The position numbers and the translations under genes were made by a program. From the NCBI RefSeq assembly GCF_013317235.1, contig NZ_WLCM01000004.1, forward strand, positions 293,849 to 357,848: a stretch of 64,000 nt of DNA, given 5' to 3'. Under the pieces are notes generated by a model. That model worked only from the letters and a program-made list of their open reading frames with translations, was not told where the DNA came from and did no database searches. Source of the DNA: Leisingera sp. ANG59 (lineage in GTDB: Bacteria > Pseudomonadota > Alphaproteobacteria > Rhodobacterales > Rhodobacteraceae). Below are positions 38,441 through 48,580 of the stretch, in pieces (positions within the stretch are counted from its first letter, which is position 1; each line of letters opens with the position of its first letter).

Positions 38441-39387
38441 GCACCGAAACGCTGAACCCGAAGTCCGAGCCCTCGCGCTGGTCCAAGATCTGGAACTCCA
38501 ACATGGGGTACAGCTTCCGCCGCAACCCGGTGGCGGTGTTGAGCATGATCGTGTTCCTGCTGATTGCACTCGCGTCCTTCCTGGCGCCGGTGATCGCGCC
38601 TTATGATCCCTATGATCCGGCGCAGATCGACATCATGAACTCGGAATACCCGCCTGCCTGGGTCAGCGGTTCGCTGCCGGAGTTTGTGCTGGGCACCGAC
38701 GACCAGGGCCGCGACCTTTGGTCCACCATCCTGTACGGGACCCGCCTGTCGCTGCTGATCGGCATTTGCGCTGTGGCACTGCAGGCGTTCCTCGGCATCT
38801 CTATCGGCCTGATTGCGGGATATGTCGGCGGTCGTCTCGACAGCTTGCTAATGCGGCTTGCTGACATCCAGCTGTCGTTCTCCACTTTGATGGTGGCGAT
38901 CATCTTCCTGGCGGTGACGCAAGCGATGTTCGGAACCGACACCTTCAACAAATATGCGGTGGTGTTCCTGATCGCGGTGATCGGGGTGGCGGAATGGCCG
39001 CAATATGCCCGGACCGTCCGTGCGACCGTGCTGGCCGAGAAAAAGAAGGAATACGTCGACAGCGCCCGGGTGCTGGGTTTCGGCCCCATGCGGATCATGG
39101 TGCGGCATATCCTGCCGAACTCGCTGTCGCCGATCTTTGTGATCTCCACCGTGCAGGTCGCCAACGCGATCATCTCCGAGGCGTCGCTCAGCTTCCTGGG
39201 CCTGGGCATGCCGCCGAGCCAGCCGTCACTGGGCTCGCTGATCTCTTCCGGTTTCGACTACATCTTCTCCGGCAGCTGGTGGATCACCGCTATTCCCGGC
39301 GTGGTGCTGGTGGTGCTGGTTCTTGTCATCAACCTGCTGGGCGACTGGATGCGCGACGTCCTGAACCCGAAACTCTACAAGGGGTAA
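38437..39387 (+). CDS. Peptide ABC transporter permease (DppC-like)
   Basis: The 316-residue permease has the DppC-type N-terminal segment (YSFRRNPVAVLSMIVF) and the characteristic LGTDDQGRDLWSTILYGTR loop. The EAA motif is EYVDSARVLGFGPMRIMVRH and the C-terminal helix is LVINLLGDWMRD. I start at the ATG overlapping the upstream stop (ATGA); an open frame extends further back but runs through the dppB-like gene. It pairs with the DppB-like permease. Confidence 0.95.
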   Translation: MSTETLNPKSEPSRWSKIWNSNMGYSFRRNPVAVLSMIVFLLIALASFLAPVIAPYDPYDPAQIDIMNSEYPPAWVSGSLPEFVLGTDDQGRDLWSTILYGTRLSLLIGICAVALQAFLGISIGLIAGYVGGRLDSLLMRLADIQLSFSTLMVAIIFLAVTQAMFGTDTFNKYAVVFLIAVIGVAEWPQYARTVRATVLAEKKKEYVDSARVLGFGPMRIMVRHILPNSLSPIFVISTVQVANAIISEASLSFLGLGMPPSQPSLGSLISSGFDYIFSGSWWITAIPGVVLVVLVLVINLLGDWMRDVLNPKLYKG

Positions 39388-39391
39388 CGCG

Positions 39392-40387
39392 ATGAGCCTT
39401 CTTTCCGTTCGCGACCTCACCGTCAAGTTTGCAATGCGCGACCAGACGGTCACCGCCCTAAACGGCATTTCCTTCGACCTTGCCAAGGGTGAGCGACTGG
39501 GCATCGTTGGTGAAAGCGGCGCCGGCAAGTCAATCACCGGCTTCTCGCTGATGAACCTGCTTAGCCGCCCCGGCTACATCGACAGCGGCAAGATCCTGTT
39601 CGAGGGCGAGGATGTCGTTCAGATGAACGACAAGCGCCTGCGCAACCTGCGCGGCAACCGGATGGCGATGATCTTTCAGGATCCGATGGTGACGCTGAAC
39701 CCGGTGCTGACCATCGGCCAGCAGATGATCGAGACGCTGATGGCGCACCGCAAGCTGAGCCGCGAGGAAGCGCGCCAGATCGCTATCGTCAAGCTGCGCG
39801 AGGTCTATATCCCGTCGCCGGAGGAGCGTCTGGAGCAATACCCGCACGAGCTGTCGGGCGGCATGCGCCAGCGGATCATCATTGCGATTGCGCTCTTGCT
39901 GGACCCGCAGCTGATCATCGCGGATGAGCCGACCACCGCGCTGGACGTGACCATTCAGGCCGACATCATGGAACTGATGCTGGAGCTGTGCCAGTCCAAC
40001 CAGGTGGGGCTGATCCTGATCACCCACGACCTGGGCGTGGTCAGCCAGATGACCGAGCGCACGCTGGTGATGTATGCCGGCCGCATTATCGAGGCCGGGC
40101 GCACCCGCGAGATCATCAACGACCCGCAGCACCCCTATACCCAGGGCCTGATCAACGCGCTGCCGCAGCAGACGGTGCCGGGTCAGCGGCTGAAGCAGAT
40201 CCCAGGCAATATGCCTGGCCTGGCCAGCATACCCGCTGGCTGCGCCTTCAACCCGCGCTGCAAGTACGCCACCGACCTGTGCCGCAGCCGGGTGCCGGAA
40301 ATCGTGCAATACGGCGAGGTCGCAGTGGCCTGCCACGAGGTGCAGCGCCTGCACAGCGATGAAGACCGTCAGGAGGCACGGGCATGA
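39392..40387 (+). CDS. Peptide ABC transporter ATP-binding protein (DppD-like)
   Basis: The 331-residue ATPase shows Walker A GESGAGKS, signature LSGGMRQR and Walker [13 protein letters not shown]. The C-terminal oligopeptide-transporter domain has a cysteine cluster ([14 protein letters not shown]) that in DppD-type proteins can hold an iron-sulfur cluster. It begins 4 bp after the DppC-like gene and overlaps the DppF-like gene by 4 bp. Confidence 0.95.
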   Translation: MSLLSVRDLTVKFAMRDQTVTALNGISFDLAKGERLGIVGESGAGKSITGFSLMNLLSRPGYIDSGKILFEGEDVVQMNDKRLRNLRGNRMAMIFQDPMVTLNPVLTIGQQMIETLMAHRKLSREEARQIAIVKLREVYIPSPEERLEQYPHELSGGMRQRIIIAIALLLDPQLIIADEPTTALDVTIQADIMELMLELCQSNQVGLILITHDLGVVSQMTERTLVMYAGRIIEAGRTREIINDPQHPYTQGLINALPQQTVPGQRLKQIPGNMPGLASIPAGCAFNPRCKYATDLCRSRVPEIVQYGEVAVACHEVQRLHSDEDRQEARA

Positions 40388-41427
40388 GTGACGCAAAGAA
40401 AGACCGCCCGCTGCTGGAGATCAAGAACCTGGAGAAGCGGTTCGACCTCGATCACGGTTTTCTGGAGACCCTGAAGTTCAAACAGGGCCGGGTCGTGCGT
40501 GAAAGCCGATCGGTCCATGCGGTGAACAACATTTCGCTGGAGGCCCGCAAGGGCGAGGCTCTGTGCGTGGTGGGCGAATCGGGCTGCGGCAAGTCCACCG
40601 TAGCGCGGTTGGTGGCGGGCCTGCTGACCCCGACGGCGGGGGAGATCCATTATGGCGGCCAGCGCATCGACAACCTGTCGCGCGGCGCTATGCAGCCGCT
40701 GCGCAAGAAGATCCAGATGATCTTCCAGAACCCCTATGCCTCGCTCAACCCGCGCATGACCATCCGGCAGGCGCTGGAGGAGCCGGTGCGCCACCACTAT
40801 CCCAGCGCCTCGGCGGCGGAGGTGCGCGACAAGGTGACAGAGGTGATGCTGTCGGTGGGCGTCGATCCTAGCTGGGCCAAGCGCTACCCTCATGAGTTTT
40901 CCGGCGGCCAGCGCCAGCGGATTGCCATCGCCCGCGCCCTGACGGTGGATCCGGAGTTCATCATTGCTGATGAGCCGATCAGCGCGCTGGACGTGTCCAT
41001 CCAGGCGCAGGTGCTGAACCTGATGCTGGAAGCCAAGGAAAGCCGCGGCCTCACCTATCTGTTCATCACCCACGATCTGAGCGTGGTGGAGCACTTCGGC
41101 ACCCGGGTTGCGGTTCTTTACCTCGGGTCGGTTTGCGAGGTTGCGGACACCGCGACATTGTTCTCCAGCCCAAAACACCCCTATACTCGGGCCTTGCTGT
41201 CCGCGGTGCCGCAGCTGAAGGACGACCGGCCGAACCATATCCGCCTCAAGGGCGAGATCCCGACGCCGATCAACCTGCCCACAGGCTGCCCGTTCCAAAG
41301 CCGCTGCGCCTTTGCGGACGCACGATGCAAGAGTGAAAAGCCCAAGGCCATTCACCAGCCCGACGGCAGCATGGTTGCATGCCATGCCGTCGAAGAAGAC
41401 AGGCTGGATGCGGTGGCCGCCGGTTAA
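40384..41427 (+). CDS. Peptide ABC transporter ATP-binding protein (DppF-like)
   Basis: The second ATPase of the transporter has 347 residues: Walker A GESGCGKST, signature FSGGQRQR, Walker B FIIADEPISALD, and a C-terminal cysteine cluster (CPFQSRCAFADARC). It works as a heterodimer with the DppD-like ATPase to drive uptake. The start overlaps the previous stop (ATGA), completing a five-gene transporter operon. Confidence 0.95.
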   Translation: MSDAKKDRPLLEIKNLEKRFDLDHGFLETLKFKQGRVVRESRSVHAVNNISLEARKGEALCVVGESGCGKSTVARLVAGLLTPTAGEIHYGGQRIDNLSRGAMQPLRKKIQMIFQNPYASLNPRMTIRQALEEPVRHHYPSASAAEVRDKVTEVMLSVGVDPSWAKRYPHEFSGGQRQRIAIARALTVDPEFIIADEPISALDVSIQAQVLNLMLEAKESRGLTYLFITHDLSVVEHFGTRVAVLYLGSVCEVADTATLFSSPKHPYTRALLSAVPQLKDDRPNHIRLKGEIPTPINLPTGCPFQSRCAFADARCKSEKPKAIHQPDGSMVACHAVEEDRLDAVAAG

Positions 41428-41441
41428 AACGGGACGCCCAG

Positions 41442-42362
41442 TTGGATATCATCTGGCTCAAGGATTTCGAGGCTTTGGTCGCGTGCAAGAATTTCTCGCG
41501 CGCGGCTGAGGAGCGCAATGTCAGCCAGCCGGCCTTTTCGCGCCGGATTCGCGCGCTGGAGAATGAGATCGGCGTGCGGCTGATCAACCGCGAGACGCTG
41601 CCGCTGACACTGACGCCGGCGGGGGAAGTGTTCCTGTCGCAGTCGCGCATCATGCTGCGCACCTACGAGGAGACCATCGAACGCTGCCAGACCATCGACG
41701 CAGCGGGCGAAAATGTGATCCGCTTTGCCGCCTCGCAGTCGCTCTACATGACCCACTACAAGGCTTTGATTGCGCCGCTCGCCAGCGAGGGCGGGGTCGA
41801 CACTGACCTCAATTCCACCTCCTGGGCCGCCGACCAGTTCGTCAGCGCGCTGCAGCAAGGCTATTGCGATGTGATCCTGACCTACTGGCACCCGTCGATG
41901 GATTTCCTAGGGCCCTTGGAGGTTGCCAACTTCGAGTATCTGACGCTTTCGACCGACCGTTACGTGCCGGTGTCCCGCACCAGCCCGGACGGCGGCGCCG
42001 AGTTTGCCTTCAAACTCGGCAGCAAGGATGCGGTTCCGCTGCTTTCCTATGGTGCTGTCTCGGCGCTGCGCTCAGTGCAGGAGTTTGCCCTGACCCAGCT
42101 TTTGCCCGGGCAGAAGGTGTTTGTGGTCAACCAGAACGCGCTGGCCAACAGCGTCAAGGCAATGATCCAGGAAGGCTTCGGCATGGGCTGGCTGCCGCTG
42201 AGCCTGTGCCGCGAGGAAATCGCCTCCGGCCGGTTCGCCATTGTCGACGAGCGGCTGGGCACCGATCTTGAAATCCGTCTATACCGCGATCCGCGCAGTA
42301 CCAAGCAGACGCTGGATGTGCTGTGGAAACAGCTGAAACGCTCAGCGATGAAAGCGGCCTGA
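41442..42362 (+). CDS. LysR-type regulator at the end of the dpp-like operon
   Basis: The 306-residue LysR-type protein has the N-terminal helix-turn-helix NFSRAAEERNVSQPAFSRRI and an effector domain with VILTYWHPSMDFLGP and EGFGMGWLPLSL. I choose TTG at 41442 as the start. The family's WLKDFEALVACKNFS follows directly, a GGGA site lies about 12 bases upstream, and only 14 bp separate it from the transporter gene. It is probably cotranscribed with, and may regulate, the transporter, but the effector is unknown. A strong terminator follows. Confidence 0.87.
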   Translation: MDIIWLKDFEALVACKNFSRAAEERNVSQPAFSRRIRALENEIGVRLINRETLPLTLTPAGEVFLSQSRIMLRTYEETIERCQTIDAAGENVIRFAASQSLYMTHYKALIAPLASEGGVDTDLNSTSWAADQFVSALQQGYCDVILTYWHPSMDFLGPLEVANFEYLTLSTDRYVPVSRTSPDGGAEFAFKLGSKDAVPLLSYGAVSALRSVQEFALTQLLPGQKVFVVNQNALANSVKAMIQEGFGMGWLPLSLCREEIASGRFAIVDERLGTDLEIRLYRDPRSTKQTLDVLWKQLKRSAMKAA

Positions 42363-42426
42363 GCGCCGGCCCGCCGACAGGCCTGTTTGACGTCCGCAAC
42401 CAAATAATTCTGCCCCGGAAACAACA

Positions 42427-42451
42427 AAGGCGCCCGAAGGCGCCTTGTTTT
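42427..42451. terminator. Bidirectional terminator after the LysR gene
   Basis: AAGGCGCC, a 4-base loop, GGCGCCTT and a T-rich tail form a classical intrinsic terminator on the plus strand. The A-rich left flank lets it also act on transcripts arriving from the tRNA-Pro side. Confidence 0.85.
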
Positions 42452-42453
42452 AT

Positions 42454-42530
42454 TGGTCGGAGTGAGAGGATTCGAACCTCCGACCCCTGCCTCCCGAAGA
42501 CAGTGCTCTACCAGGCTGAGCTACACTCCG
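42454..42530 (-). tRNA. tRNA-Pro (anticodon CGG)
   Basis: The reverse strand gives a 77-nt cloverleaf with a 7-bp acceptor stem (CGGAGTG/CACTCCG), anticodon arm CTGTC-TTCGGGA-GGCAG, T arm GGAGG-TTCGAAT-CCTCT and encoded CCA. The loop gives anticodon CGG, which reads CCG proline codons. Confidence 0.96.
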
Positions 42531-42644
42531 ACCGTGGAGGGCGAAATAGCCCAGGGCGCGGGGTTTGACAAGGGCGATTTCACAGAAAGATGCGGTTTTC
42601 GGGAAATCTTTTTCGCGTCTGCCGGCGCGGTGCTGCCAGCCACG

Positions 42645-42676
42645 AAAAAGCCCCGCTCAGTTTGCCGGGCGGGGCT
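42645..42676 (-). terminator. Terminator downstream of leuB
   Basis: On the minus strand AGCCCCGC, a loop, GCGGGGCT and a T-run form a clear intrinsic terminator 29 bp after the leuB stop. Confidence 0.9.
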
Positions 42677-42704
42677 ATCTTGACTTCTGATTAATAGCTT
42701 AAAG

Positions 42705-43808
42705 TCAGATACTTGCATCCAGCGCAGCCACAACAGCATCGCCCATCTGGCTGGTGGAGACAGGCTCCACGCCTTCGCTGGCCAGCAGGTCCGCAGTACG
42801 CACGCCGTCGGCCAGCACCTTCTCGACCGCGGCTTCCAGGCGGTCGGCCTCAGCACCCTGATCGAAGCTGTAGCGCAGCGCCATGGCAAAGCTCAGGATG
42901 CAGGCGATCGGGTTCGCCTTGCCCTGGCCCGCGATGTCCGGCGCAGAGCCGTGCACGGGCTCATAAAGCGCCTTGGGTCGGCCGTTGGCCATTGGTGCGC
43001 CAAGCGAAGCGGAGGGCAGCATGCCAAGCGAACCGGTCAGCATTGCCGCGCAGTCGGACAGGATGTCGCCGAACAGGTTGTCGGTCAGGATCACATCGAA
43101 CTGCTTGGGCGCACGGACCAGCTGCATGGCACCGTTGTCGGCGTACATGTGGGACAGCTCGACCTCCGGGTAATCAGCAGACACGCGGGTCACCACCTCG
43201 CGCCACAGGATGCCGGATTCCATCACATTGGCCTTCTCCATCGAGCAGACCTTCTTGTTACGGCGCATTGCCAGCTCGAACGCGGAGCGTGCGGCCCGTT
43301 CGATCTCGCTTTCGGTGTAACGCTGGGTGTTGATGCCGACGCGCTCGTTGCCTTCCTCGAAGATGCCGCGCGGTTCGCCGAAGTAGACGCCGGAGGTCAG
43401 CTCGCGCACGATCATGATGTCGAGGCCCGCGACGATGTCCTTCTTAAGCGAGGAGAAATCGGCCAGTGCATCAAAGCACTGCGCCGGGCGCAGGTTGGAG
43501 TAAAGGTCCATCTCCTTACGCAGGCGCAGCAGGCCGCGTTCGGGTTTCACGGAGAAATCCAGGTTGTCATAGGCCGGGCCGCCGACCGCGCCGAGCAACA
43601 CCGCGTCGACCTCCTGCGCCTTGGCCATGGTCTTATCCGCCAGCGGCTTGCCGTGCTTGTCATATGCGGCGCCGCCGACCAGATCCTCGCTCACATCGAA
43701 CTGCAGGCCGCGCTTGTCGCCGAACCAGGTGATAATCTTGCGCACCTCGGTCATGACTTCGGGGCCGATCCCGTCACCGGGCAGAATCAGAATCGATGGA
43801 TTGGGCAT
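42705..43808 (-). CDS. leuB: 3-isopropylmalate dehydrogenase
   Basis: The 367-residue LeuB converts 3-isopropylmalate to 2-oxoisocaproate in leucine synthesis, using NAD+ and a divalent metal. Visible family features are the N-terminal [13 protein letters not shown], the substrate-site segment [31 protein letters not shown], and the cofactor region [19 protein letters not shown] start at the second ATG (43806-43808) because GGAGG precedes it; the upstream in-frame ATG is part of that ribosome site. A terminator follows. Confidence 0.97.
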   Translation of the reverse strand: MPNPSILILPGDGIGPEVMTEVRKIITWFGDKRGLQFDVSEDLVGGAAYDKHGKPLADKTMAKAQEVDAVLLGAVGGPAYDNLDFSVKPERGLLRLRKEMDLYSNLRPAQCFDALADFSSLKKDIVAGLDIMIVRELTSGVYFGEPRGIFEEGNERVGINTQRYTESEIERAARSAFELAMRRNKKVCSMEKANVMESGILWREVVTRVSADYPEVELSHMYADNGAMQLVRAPKQFDVILTDNLFGDILSDCAAMLTGSLGMLPSASLGAPMANGRPKALYEPVHGSAPDIAGQGKANPIACILSFAMALRYSFDQGAEADRLEAAVEKVLADGVRTADLLASEGVEPVSTSQMGDAVVAALDASI

Positions 43809-43931
43809 GGGGTCCTCCAAAAAACAGCTGGCAAGGGCGTAGCGGGACAGCGGGGCAGGGTCAATAACAGCCCTTGGAAATAAAGGAGAAAGATGAGGAT
43901 TAGCCCGCGCAACGAAGTTGTGGCGGGTAGG

Positions 43932-44975
43932 TCAGTCCAGAAGCAAATCCACCCAGACCAAGCGGTGGCGGCTGGCGATTGCCGCCGGGGCGTTATGGCT
44001 GTCCGGCCACAACACGCCGCTGCCGGTGACGGTCAGCCCAGAAGAGGGCAGCACATAGTCCACCCGCATACGGCCGGCGCTTTGCCACTCCACGGTGGCA
44101 GTACCGCGCTGGGGGCTCCGCGGGCGGGGATCCTGAAGGCGGGGGTCCGCCAGGAGGCTCCCGATGGCTTCCTTGCGGCCCTCACCGTGCCCCGGATCGA
44201 GATTGGCATCGCCCGCAATCACAAAGGGAGGTTCGGGTGCAGGCCCAAGAGCGCCGTCCAGCAGCAGTTGCCACAGCCGGACTTCATCGTGGTTGCGTCT
44301 GCCATTGCGGTCTTCCGGCCCGTCAAACAGCGGCGGAGTGGAATGAAAAGTCATCACTTTCAGGCGGCTGCCATCCGCCAGTAGCAGCGGGACCAGCCAA
44401 TGAGCTGTTGCGGGCAGGCGCTGCACGGCTTGCGCTTCGGCGGAGGGGAAGGGGCGGCCGTTCGCGTGTTGCGGCAGCAGGGCACCCGGCAGGTCCTTCC
44501 ACAGCAGAGAAGAAAAGTCGCGGATGCCGTCATGATCTACTGGCAGCCGGGACAGCAGCGCAATGCCGCCCTGGCCACGGAACCTTCCGTACCCTTGATT
44601 GTCGCGCGGTTCGCCGGTTTTACCATTGCCGTCCAGGTCCAGCGGGGCAGGCGGGGGCAGGCCGGAATTGGGTTGCAGCGCAACACGGTAAGGGTAGTCC
44701 AGGCCCCTGTCCGCCAGCAGCGCGGCCAATGCTGCCAGCGCCCGGCCTTCGTAGTCCCAGTCGATCCCCTGCAGTGCCAGCACATCCGGCTGCACGGTGG
44801 TGATCACCTCCACCACCGCAGCGACCTGCGAATCGCTGCCGCCGGTGATGTCTCGCAGCAGCAAGCCCGGACCGTCACGCGACAATTCGGTGTTGAAAGT
44901 CGCAATGCGGAGGGTATCTGTCCAGCCTGTCCCGGTAGCAAGGATCAGGAGAAGACCCGCCGCCAGCTGCCTCAT
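43932..44975 (-). CDS. Endonuclease/exonuclease/phosphatase-fold protein, secreted
   Basis: The 347-residue protein has a signal peptide (residues 1-18) and an EEP (DNase I-like) fold: RIATFNTELSRDG at the start, VLALQGIDWDYEG, FVIAGDANLDPG in the middle and SRHRLVWVDLLLD at the end. The usual metal and catalytic residues, Asn, Glu/Gln, Asp-Ala-Asn and the final His, are largely present. Gln stands where many members have Glu (ALQGID, usually LQE). It may cleave nucleic acid or a phosphodiester in the periplasm. The start overlaps the stop of the membrane-protein gene (ATGA). Confidence 0.85.
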   Translation of the reverse strand: MRQLAAGLLLILATGTGWTDTLRIATFNTELSRDGPGLLLRDITGGSDSQVAAVVEVITTVQPDVLALQGIDWDYEGRALAALAALLADRGLDYPYRVALQPNSGLPPPAPLDLDGNGKTGEPRDNQGYGRFRGQGGIALLSRLPVDHDGIRDFSSLLWKDLPGALLPQHANGRPFPSAEAQAVQRLPATAHWLVPLLLADGSRLKVMTFHSTPPLFDGPEDRNGRRNHDEVRLWQLLLDGALGPAPEPPFVIAGDANLDPGHGEGRKEAIGSLLADPRLQDPRPRSPQRGTATVEWQSAGRMRVDYVLPSSGLTVTGSGVLWPDSHNAPAAIASRHRLVWVDLLLD

Positions 44976-45817
44976 GCGGTTTGCAGGTCCTCATCCGCGC
45001 CGAGGCTGGCAGCGCGCCGTTTCAGCGCAATCAGCCCGGCGATGCGCAGCATCGCCATGCCGCGCATGATCATTGAAGCAGGGACCAGCGCCCAGGCGCT
45101 GATCATCCAGATCAGCATATGCGGTGATGCCAGAATGCCCGGATCCACGAGGCCGGAGGCAAGTTTGACCGCGGCGGGCAATGCAAAGGGCAGAAGCGCT
45201 CCACCGGCAATATTGACGCGGCCGTCGCGTTGCAGGCGCTGCACCACATCGCCGCCGGTTGTGGGATCGAACAGTGGCAGGTTGACCCAGACATTGAAGG
45301 CGCCGTTGCCCACCGGCCAGTGGCCGATCCGGATGACCAGCGCAAAGGTGGCGATGGTGGTTGCGGCCACAGCACTGGCAAGCCCGGCTGCGTCACGTGC
45401 CATCAGCACAACCGGTTCCGGCATCTGCGGCGGCATCATCAGAACCGTCATCTGCACCGGTGAATAGGCAAAGTCGAGATGCACGCCGAGCCAGCTGCCC
45501 AGCTGATGCACCAAAGCGGTCAGCCCAGTTGGCGCCACCGGGTGTGCTGCCAGCAGGCTGAGCGTGCCGACGGTGGCACCGGCAGCCGCAAAGCGCATCC
45601 GGTTGATTGGCGGAGCGTTTCGGAATTCAACGAAACTGGGGAAATGGGAGGCATATTCGCTGAAGGCCAGGGCACATCCCAATAGTGCAATAAACAGGAT
45701 GATTTCCGGTGACTCGGTGGCCGACGCCGGCAGAATCAGCGTCGGCATCGCAAACAGCATGGCCACCAGTAAGCCGCGGAACGCCGCGCCCGTGATACGT
45801 GCAAACACGTCTTTCAT
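44972..45817 (-). CDS. Conserved multi-pass membrane protein of unknown function
   Basis: I do not recognise this 281-residue protein beyond being a probable inner-membrane protein with about six to seven hydrophobic segments, for example AAFRGLLVAMLFAMPTLIL, IILFIALLGCALAF and AATTIATFALVIRI. The middle holds FNVWVNLPLFDPTTGGDVVQRL. It overlaps the exonuclease-like gene by 4 bp and lies between leuD and leuB. The start is uncertain: ATG 45817 has a very close AAGGG, and an ATG at 45904 with a better-spaced GGGG would add 29 residues. Confidence 0.7.
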   Translation of the reverse strand: MKDVFARITGAAFRGLLVAMLFAMPTLILPASATESPEIILFIALLGCALAFSEYASHFPSFVEFRNAPPINRMRFAAAGATVGTLSLLAAHPVAPTGLTALVHQLGSWLGVHLDFAYSPVQMTVLMMPPQMPEPVVLMARDAAGLASAVAATTIATFALVIRIGHWPVGNGAFNVWVNLPLFDPTTGGDVVQRLQRDGRVNIAGGALLPFALPAAVKLASGLVDPGILASPHMLIWMISAWALVPASMIMRGMAMLRIAGLIALKRRAASLGADEDLQTA

Positions 45818-46125
45818 TCCCTTCAAACCAGCGCGGGCGTTTTTTGCCTCTTGCGTCCGGATTTGAAGCCCCCCGGTAGAGTGGGCCGGGGTGCTCTGCC
45901 TCATTTTTGCCCCATTGTGCCCGGCTGGCGGCTTTTCGCTCAAGGGGGCGCGGTAAATACGAGGCCACTTTCCGCGCCGCACTGGTGCGGGATTGCATCA
46001 GGGTTTCGGTTCAATTTGAGGGTATTGGCCGCGCGACTACTATATGCTGTGTGTGCACGTGGATGACGCACAACGTCCTTATCGATGCGCAATTGCGGCG
46101 GAAATGGGGCGCGAATCTGGCGGGG
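45818..46125. other. Intergenic region, 308 bp, between the membrane-protein gene and leuD
   Basis: The stretch ends at the leuD terminator and must contain the promoter of the membrane-protein/exonuclease pair. Part of it could be coding if the upstream start of that gene is used. I see no other gene or clear motif. Confidence 0.4.
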
Positions 46126-46156
46126 CAAAAAGAAAACCGCCCCGGGCAGGGCGGTT
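46126..46156 (-). terminator. Terminator downstream of leuD
   Basis: On the minus strand AACCGCCC, a short loop and GGGCGGTT are followed by TTCTTTTT, an intrinsic terminator 27 bp beyond the leuD stop. Confidence 0.88.
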
Positions 46157-46182
46157 CTCGGTATTACAGCGGTCGGCCGGGA

Positions 46183-46788
46183 TCAGACCCAGGGGCGTTC
46201 CTGCGCGGCCTTGGTCTCAAAGGTCTTGATCGAGTCGGCCTTTTCCAAAGTCAGGCCGATGTCGTCCAACCCGTTCAGCAGGCAGTGCTTCTTGAAGGGG
46301 TCCACGTCGAACTTGATGACTTCGCCGTCCGAGGTGGTGATCTCCTGCGCTTCCAGGTCCACGGTCATGCGGGCGTTCTCGCCCTTCTCCGCGTCCGCCA
46401 TCAGGATGTCGACGTGCTCCTGCGGCAGCACGATCGGCAGGATGCCGTTCTTGAAGCTGTTGTTGAAGAAGATGTCCGCGAATGAGGTCGACACGATGCA
46501 CTTGATGCCGAAATCGGCAATCGCCCAAGGCGCGTGCTCCCGGCTGGAGCCGCAGCCGAAGTTGTCACCGGCCACCAGGATCTCAGCGTTTCGGTACTGC
46601 GGCTTGTTCAGCACGAAATCCTCGATCTCGGTGCCGTCGCGGTTGTAACGCATCTCGTCGAACAGGTTCTTGCCGAAACCGGTGCGCTGAATGGACTTCA
46701 GGAACACCTTCGGGATGATCATGTCGGTGTCGATGTTGACCAGCGGCATCGGTGCGGCAACGCCTTGGATCTTTGTGAACTTTTCCAT
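46183..46788 (-). CDS. leuD: 3-isopropylmalate dehydratase small subunit
   Basis: The 201-residue small subunit has [19 protein letters not shown] near the start and the swivel-domain substrate loop [17 protein letters not shown]. With LeuC it isomerises 2-isopropylmalate to 3-isopropylmalate. It begins 12 bp after leuC and is followed by a terminator, so leuCD form a two-gene unit. Confidence 0.97.
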   Translation of the reverse strand: MEKFTKIQGVAAPMPLVNIDTDMIIPKVFLKSIQRTGFGKNLFDEMRYNRDGTEIEDFVLNKPQYRNAEILVAGDNFGCGSSREHAPWAIADFGIKCIVSTSFADIFFNNSFKNGILPIVLPQEHVDILMADAEKGENARMTVDLEAQEITTSDGEVIKFDVDPFKKHCLLNGLDDIGLTLEKADSIKTFETKAAQERPWV

Positions 46789-46800
46789 GCTTCTGGCTCC

Positions 46801-48204
46801 TTACATCAGCTCGCGCACGTCGGTCAGCTTGCCGGTCAGGGCAGCGGCGGCAGCCATGGCAGGGGACACCAGGTGGGTGCGGCCCTTATAGCCCTGGCGG
46901 CCTTCGAAGTTCCTGTTCGAGGTTGCGGCGCAACGCTCGCCCGGGGCCAGCTGGTCGGGGTTCATCGCCAGGCACATGGAGCAGCCCGCAAGGCGCCATT
47001 CGAAACCGGCGGCCTCAAAGATCTCGGCCAGGCCTTCTTCCTCGGCCTGGGCGCGGACCAGGCCGGAGCCCGGAACGATCATGGCGCGCATGCCGTCCTT
47101 GATCTTCTTGCCTTTCACCACTTCCGCCACGGCGCGCAGGTCCTCGATGCGGCCGTTGGTGCAGGAGCCGATGAACACGGTGTCGATCTCGATGTCGGTC
47201 AGCTTCTGGCCGGGGGTGAGGCCCATGTACTCGATCGAGCGGCGGGCCGCCTCGACCTTGCCGCCGGTGAAGTCCTCGGGGTTCGGCACCACGCCGGTGA
47301 TCGGCAGCACGTCCTCGGGCGAGGTGCCCCAGGTCACGACCGGCTCGATGTCCTCGCCCTTCAGGGTGACGACCTTGTCGAAATGGGCGCCTTCGTCGGT
47401 GTAAAGCGTCTTCCACCAGTTCAGAGCGGCTTCCCACTGGGCGCCTTTCGGAGCGTGCGGGCGGCCTTTGACATATTCAAAGGTGGTCTCGTCCGGTGCG
47501 ATGAGGCCGGCGCGGGCGCCGCCTTCGATCGCCATGTTGCAGACGGTCATGCGGCCTTCCATCGACAGATCGCGGATCGCTTCGCCGCAGTATTCGATGA
47601 CATAGCCGGTGCCGCCGGCGGTGCCGGTCTCACCGATCACGGCGAGGGTGATGTCCTTGGCGGTGACGCCCGGCTTCAGCTTGCCGGTGATCTCCACCTT
47701 CATGTTCTTGGACTTCTTCTGGATCAGCGTCTGGGTGGCCAGCACGTGCTCCACCTCGGAGGTGCCAATGCCATGCGCCAGCGCGCCGAAGGCGCCGTGG
47801 GTGGCGGTGTGGCTGTCGCCGCAGACCACGGTCATGCCGGGCAGGGTCCAGCCCTGTTCGGGGCCGACGATGTGCACGATGCCCTGGCGGATGTCATCCA
47901 CCGGGTAGTAATGCACGCCGAATTCCTTGGCGTTCTTGTCGAGCGCCTCGACCTGGATGCGGCTTTCCTCGTTCTCGATGCCTTTGGCGCGGTCCAGGGT
48001 GGTCGGCACGTTGTGGTCCGGCACCGCGATGGTCTTTTCCGGGGCGTGCACCTTGCGGCCGGCCATGCGCAGGCCCTCGAAGGCCTGCGGGCTGGTCACT
48101 TCGTGGACCAGGTGGCGGTCGATATAGAGCAGGCAGGTGCCGTCCTCTGCTTCATGCGCAACATGCGCATCCCAGATCTTGTCATAGAGTGTCTTGGGGG
48201 ACAT
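46801..48204 (-). CDS. leuC: 3-isopropylmalate dehydratase large subunit
   Basis: The 467-residue aconitase-family large subunit has the three cluster-binding cysteines in [13 protein letters not shown] and [13 protein letters not shown], holding a 4Fe-4S centre. Substrate-site features include [22 protein letters not shown] (first part [10 protein letters not shown]). I start at ATG 48202-48204 ([11 protein letters not shown]), the standard LeuC N terminus; the open frame continues upstream without family sequence. It works with LeuD. Confidence 0.97.
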   Translation of the reverse strand: MSPKTLYDKIWDAHVAHEAEDGTCLLYIDRHLVHEVTSPQAFEGLRMAGRKVHAPEKTIAVPDHNVPTTLDRAKGIENEESRIQVEALDKNAKEFGVHYYPVDDIRQGIVHIVGPEQGWTLPGMTVVCGDSHTATHGAFGALAHGIGTSEVEHVLATQTLIQKKSKNMKVEITGKLKPGVTAKDITLAVIGETGTAGGTGYVIEYCGEAIRDLSMEGRMTVCNMAIEGGARAGLIAPDETTFEYVKGRPHAPKGAQWEAALNWWKTLYTDEGAHFDKVVTLKGEDIEPVVTWGTSPEDVLPITGVVPNPEDFTGGKVEAARRSIEYMGLTPGQKLTDIEIDTVFIGSCTNGRIEDLRAVAEVVKGKKIKDGMRAMIVPGSGLVRAQAEEEGLAEIFEAAGFEWRLAGCSMCLAMNPDQLAPGERCAATSNRNFEGRQGYKGRTHLVSPAMAAAAALTGKLTDVRELM

Positions 48205-48580
48205 GGGTCCTCTCCCGTGATGTATTGGGTATGCTGGCTTTGGGCTGGGCAACGGCCTTATAGGCGCGCCAGGACCGTGCGGGCGGCGCCAAAGAACCGT
48301 TCGCGCAGCCGTGCGCGGTCTTGCAGTTCGATCTTTTGCGCCAATACGAGGGTCATGGCTGTCAGATACATCCCGGCGGGCCGGCAATCAAGATTCGTTC
48401 TAAGGGCGGAAAGGAATGCTCCAACCCGCCCAGCCTGCGCGGCACCGGGCGTGCACCCCCTGTGCACCCCCAGTGCACCGGCAGGCGCCCTTTCCAGCCG
48501 GTTGGAGTGCCGGGCGGGAAGGCTCTTTCCTTGATCCGGGCGCCGCCGGGCGGCAGACTGAGAAAAAAGAGGGGCGCGCG
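48205..48580. other. Intergenic region, 376 bp, leuC to MscS
   Basis: The region holds divergent promoters for leuC and the MscS-type channel, and the triple GTGCAC repeat listed at 48451. No leader peptide with a leucine run is evident, so I see no sign of classical leu attenuation. No gene is recognised. Confidence 0.45.
48451..48478. repeat. GTGCAC iterated motif, three copies at 11-bp spacing
   Basis: GTGCAC occurs at 48451, 48462 and 48473, separated by CCCCT and CCCCA, an exact 11-bp period. A matching 18-base block, GTGCACCCCCTGTGCACC, with a similar CAGGCGCCC downstream, lies at 63059. The repeat sits about 100 bp upstream of the MscS-type channel gene. Confidence 0.7.

Noticed and set aside
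48205-48387. N-terminal extension of leuC
   Set aside because: The frame is open but the sequence is unlike any Leu[12 protein letters not shown] at 48204 is the standard beginning.
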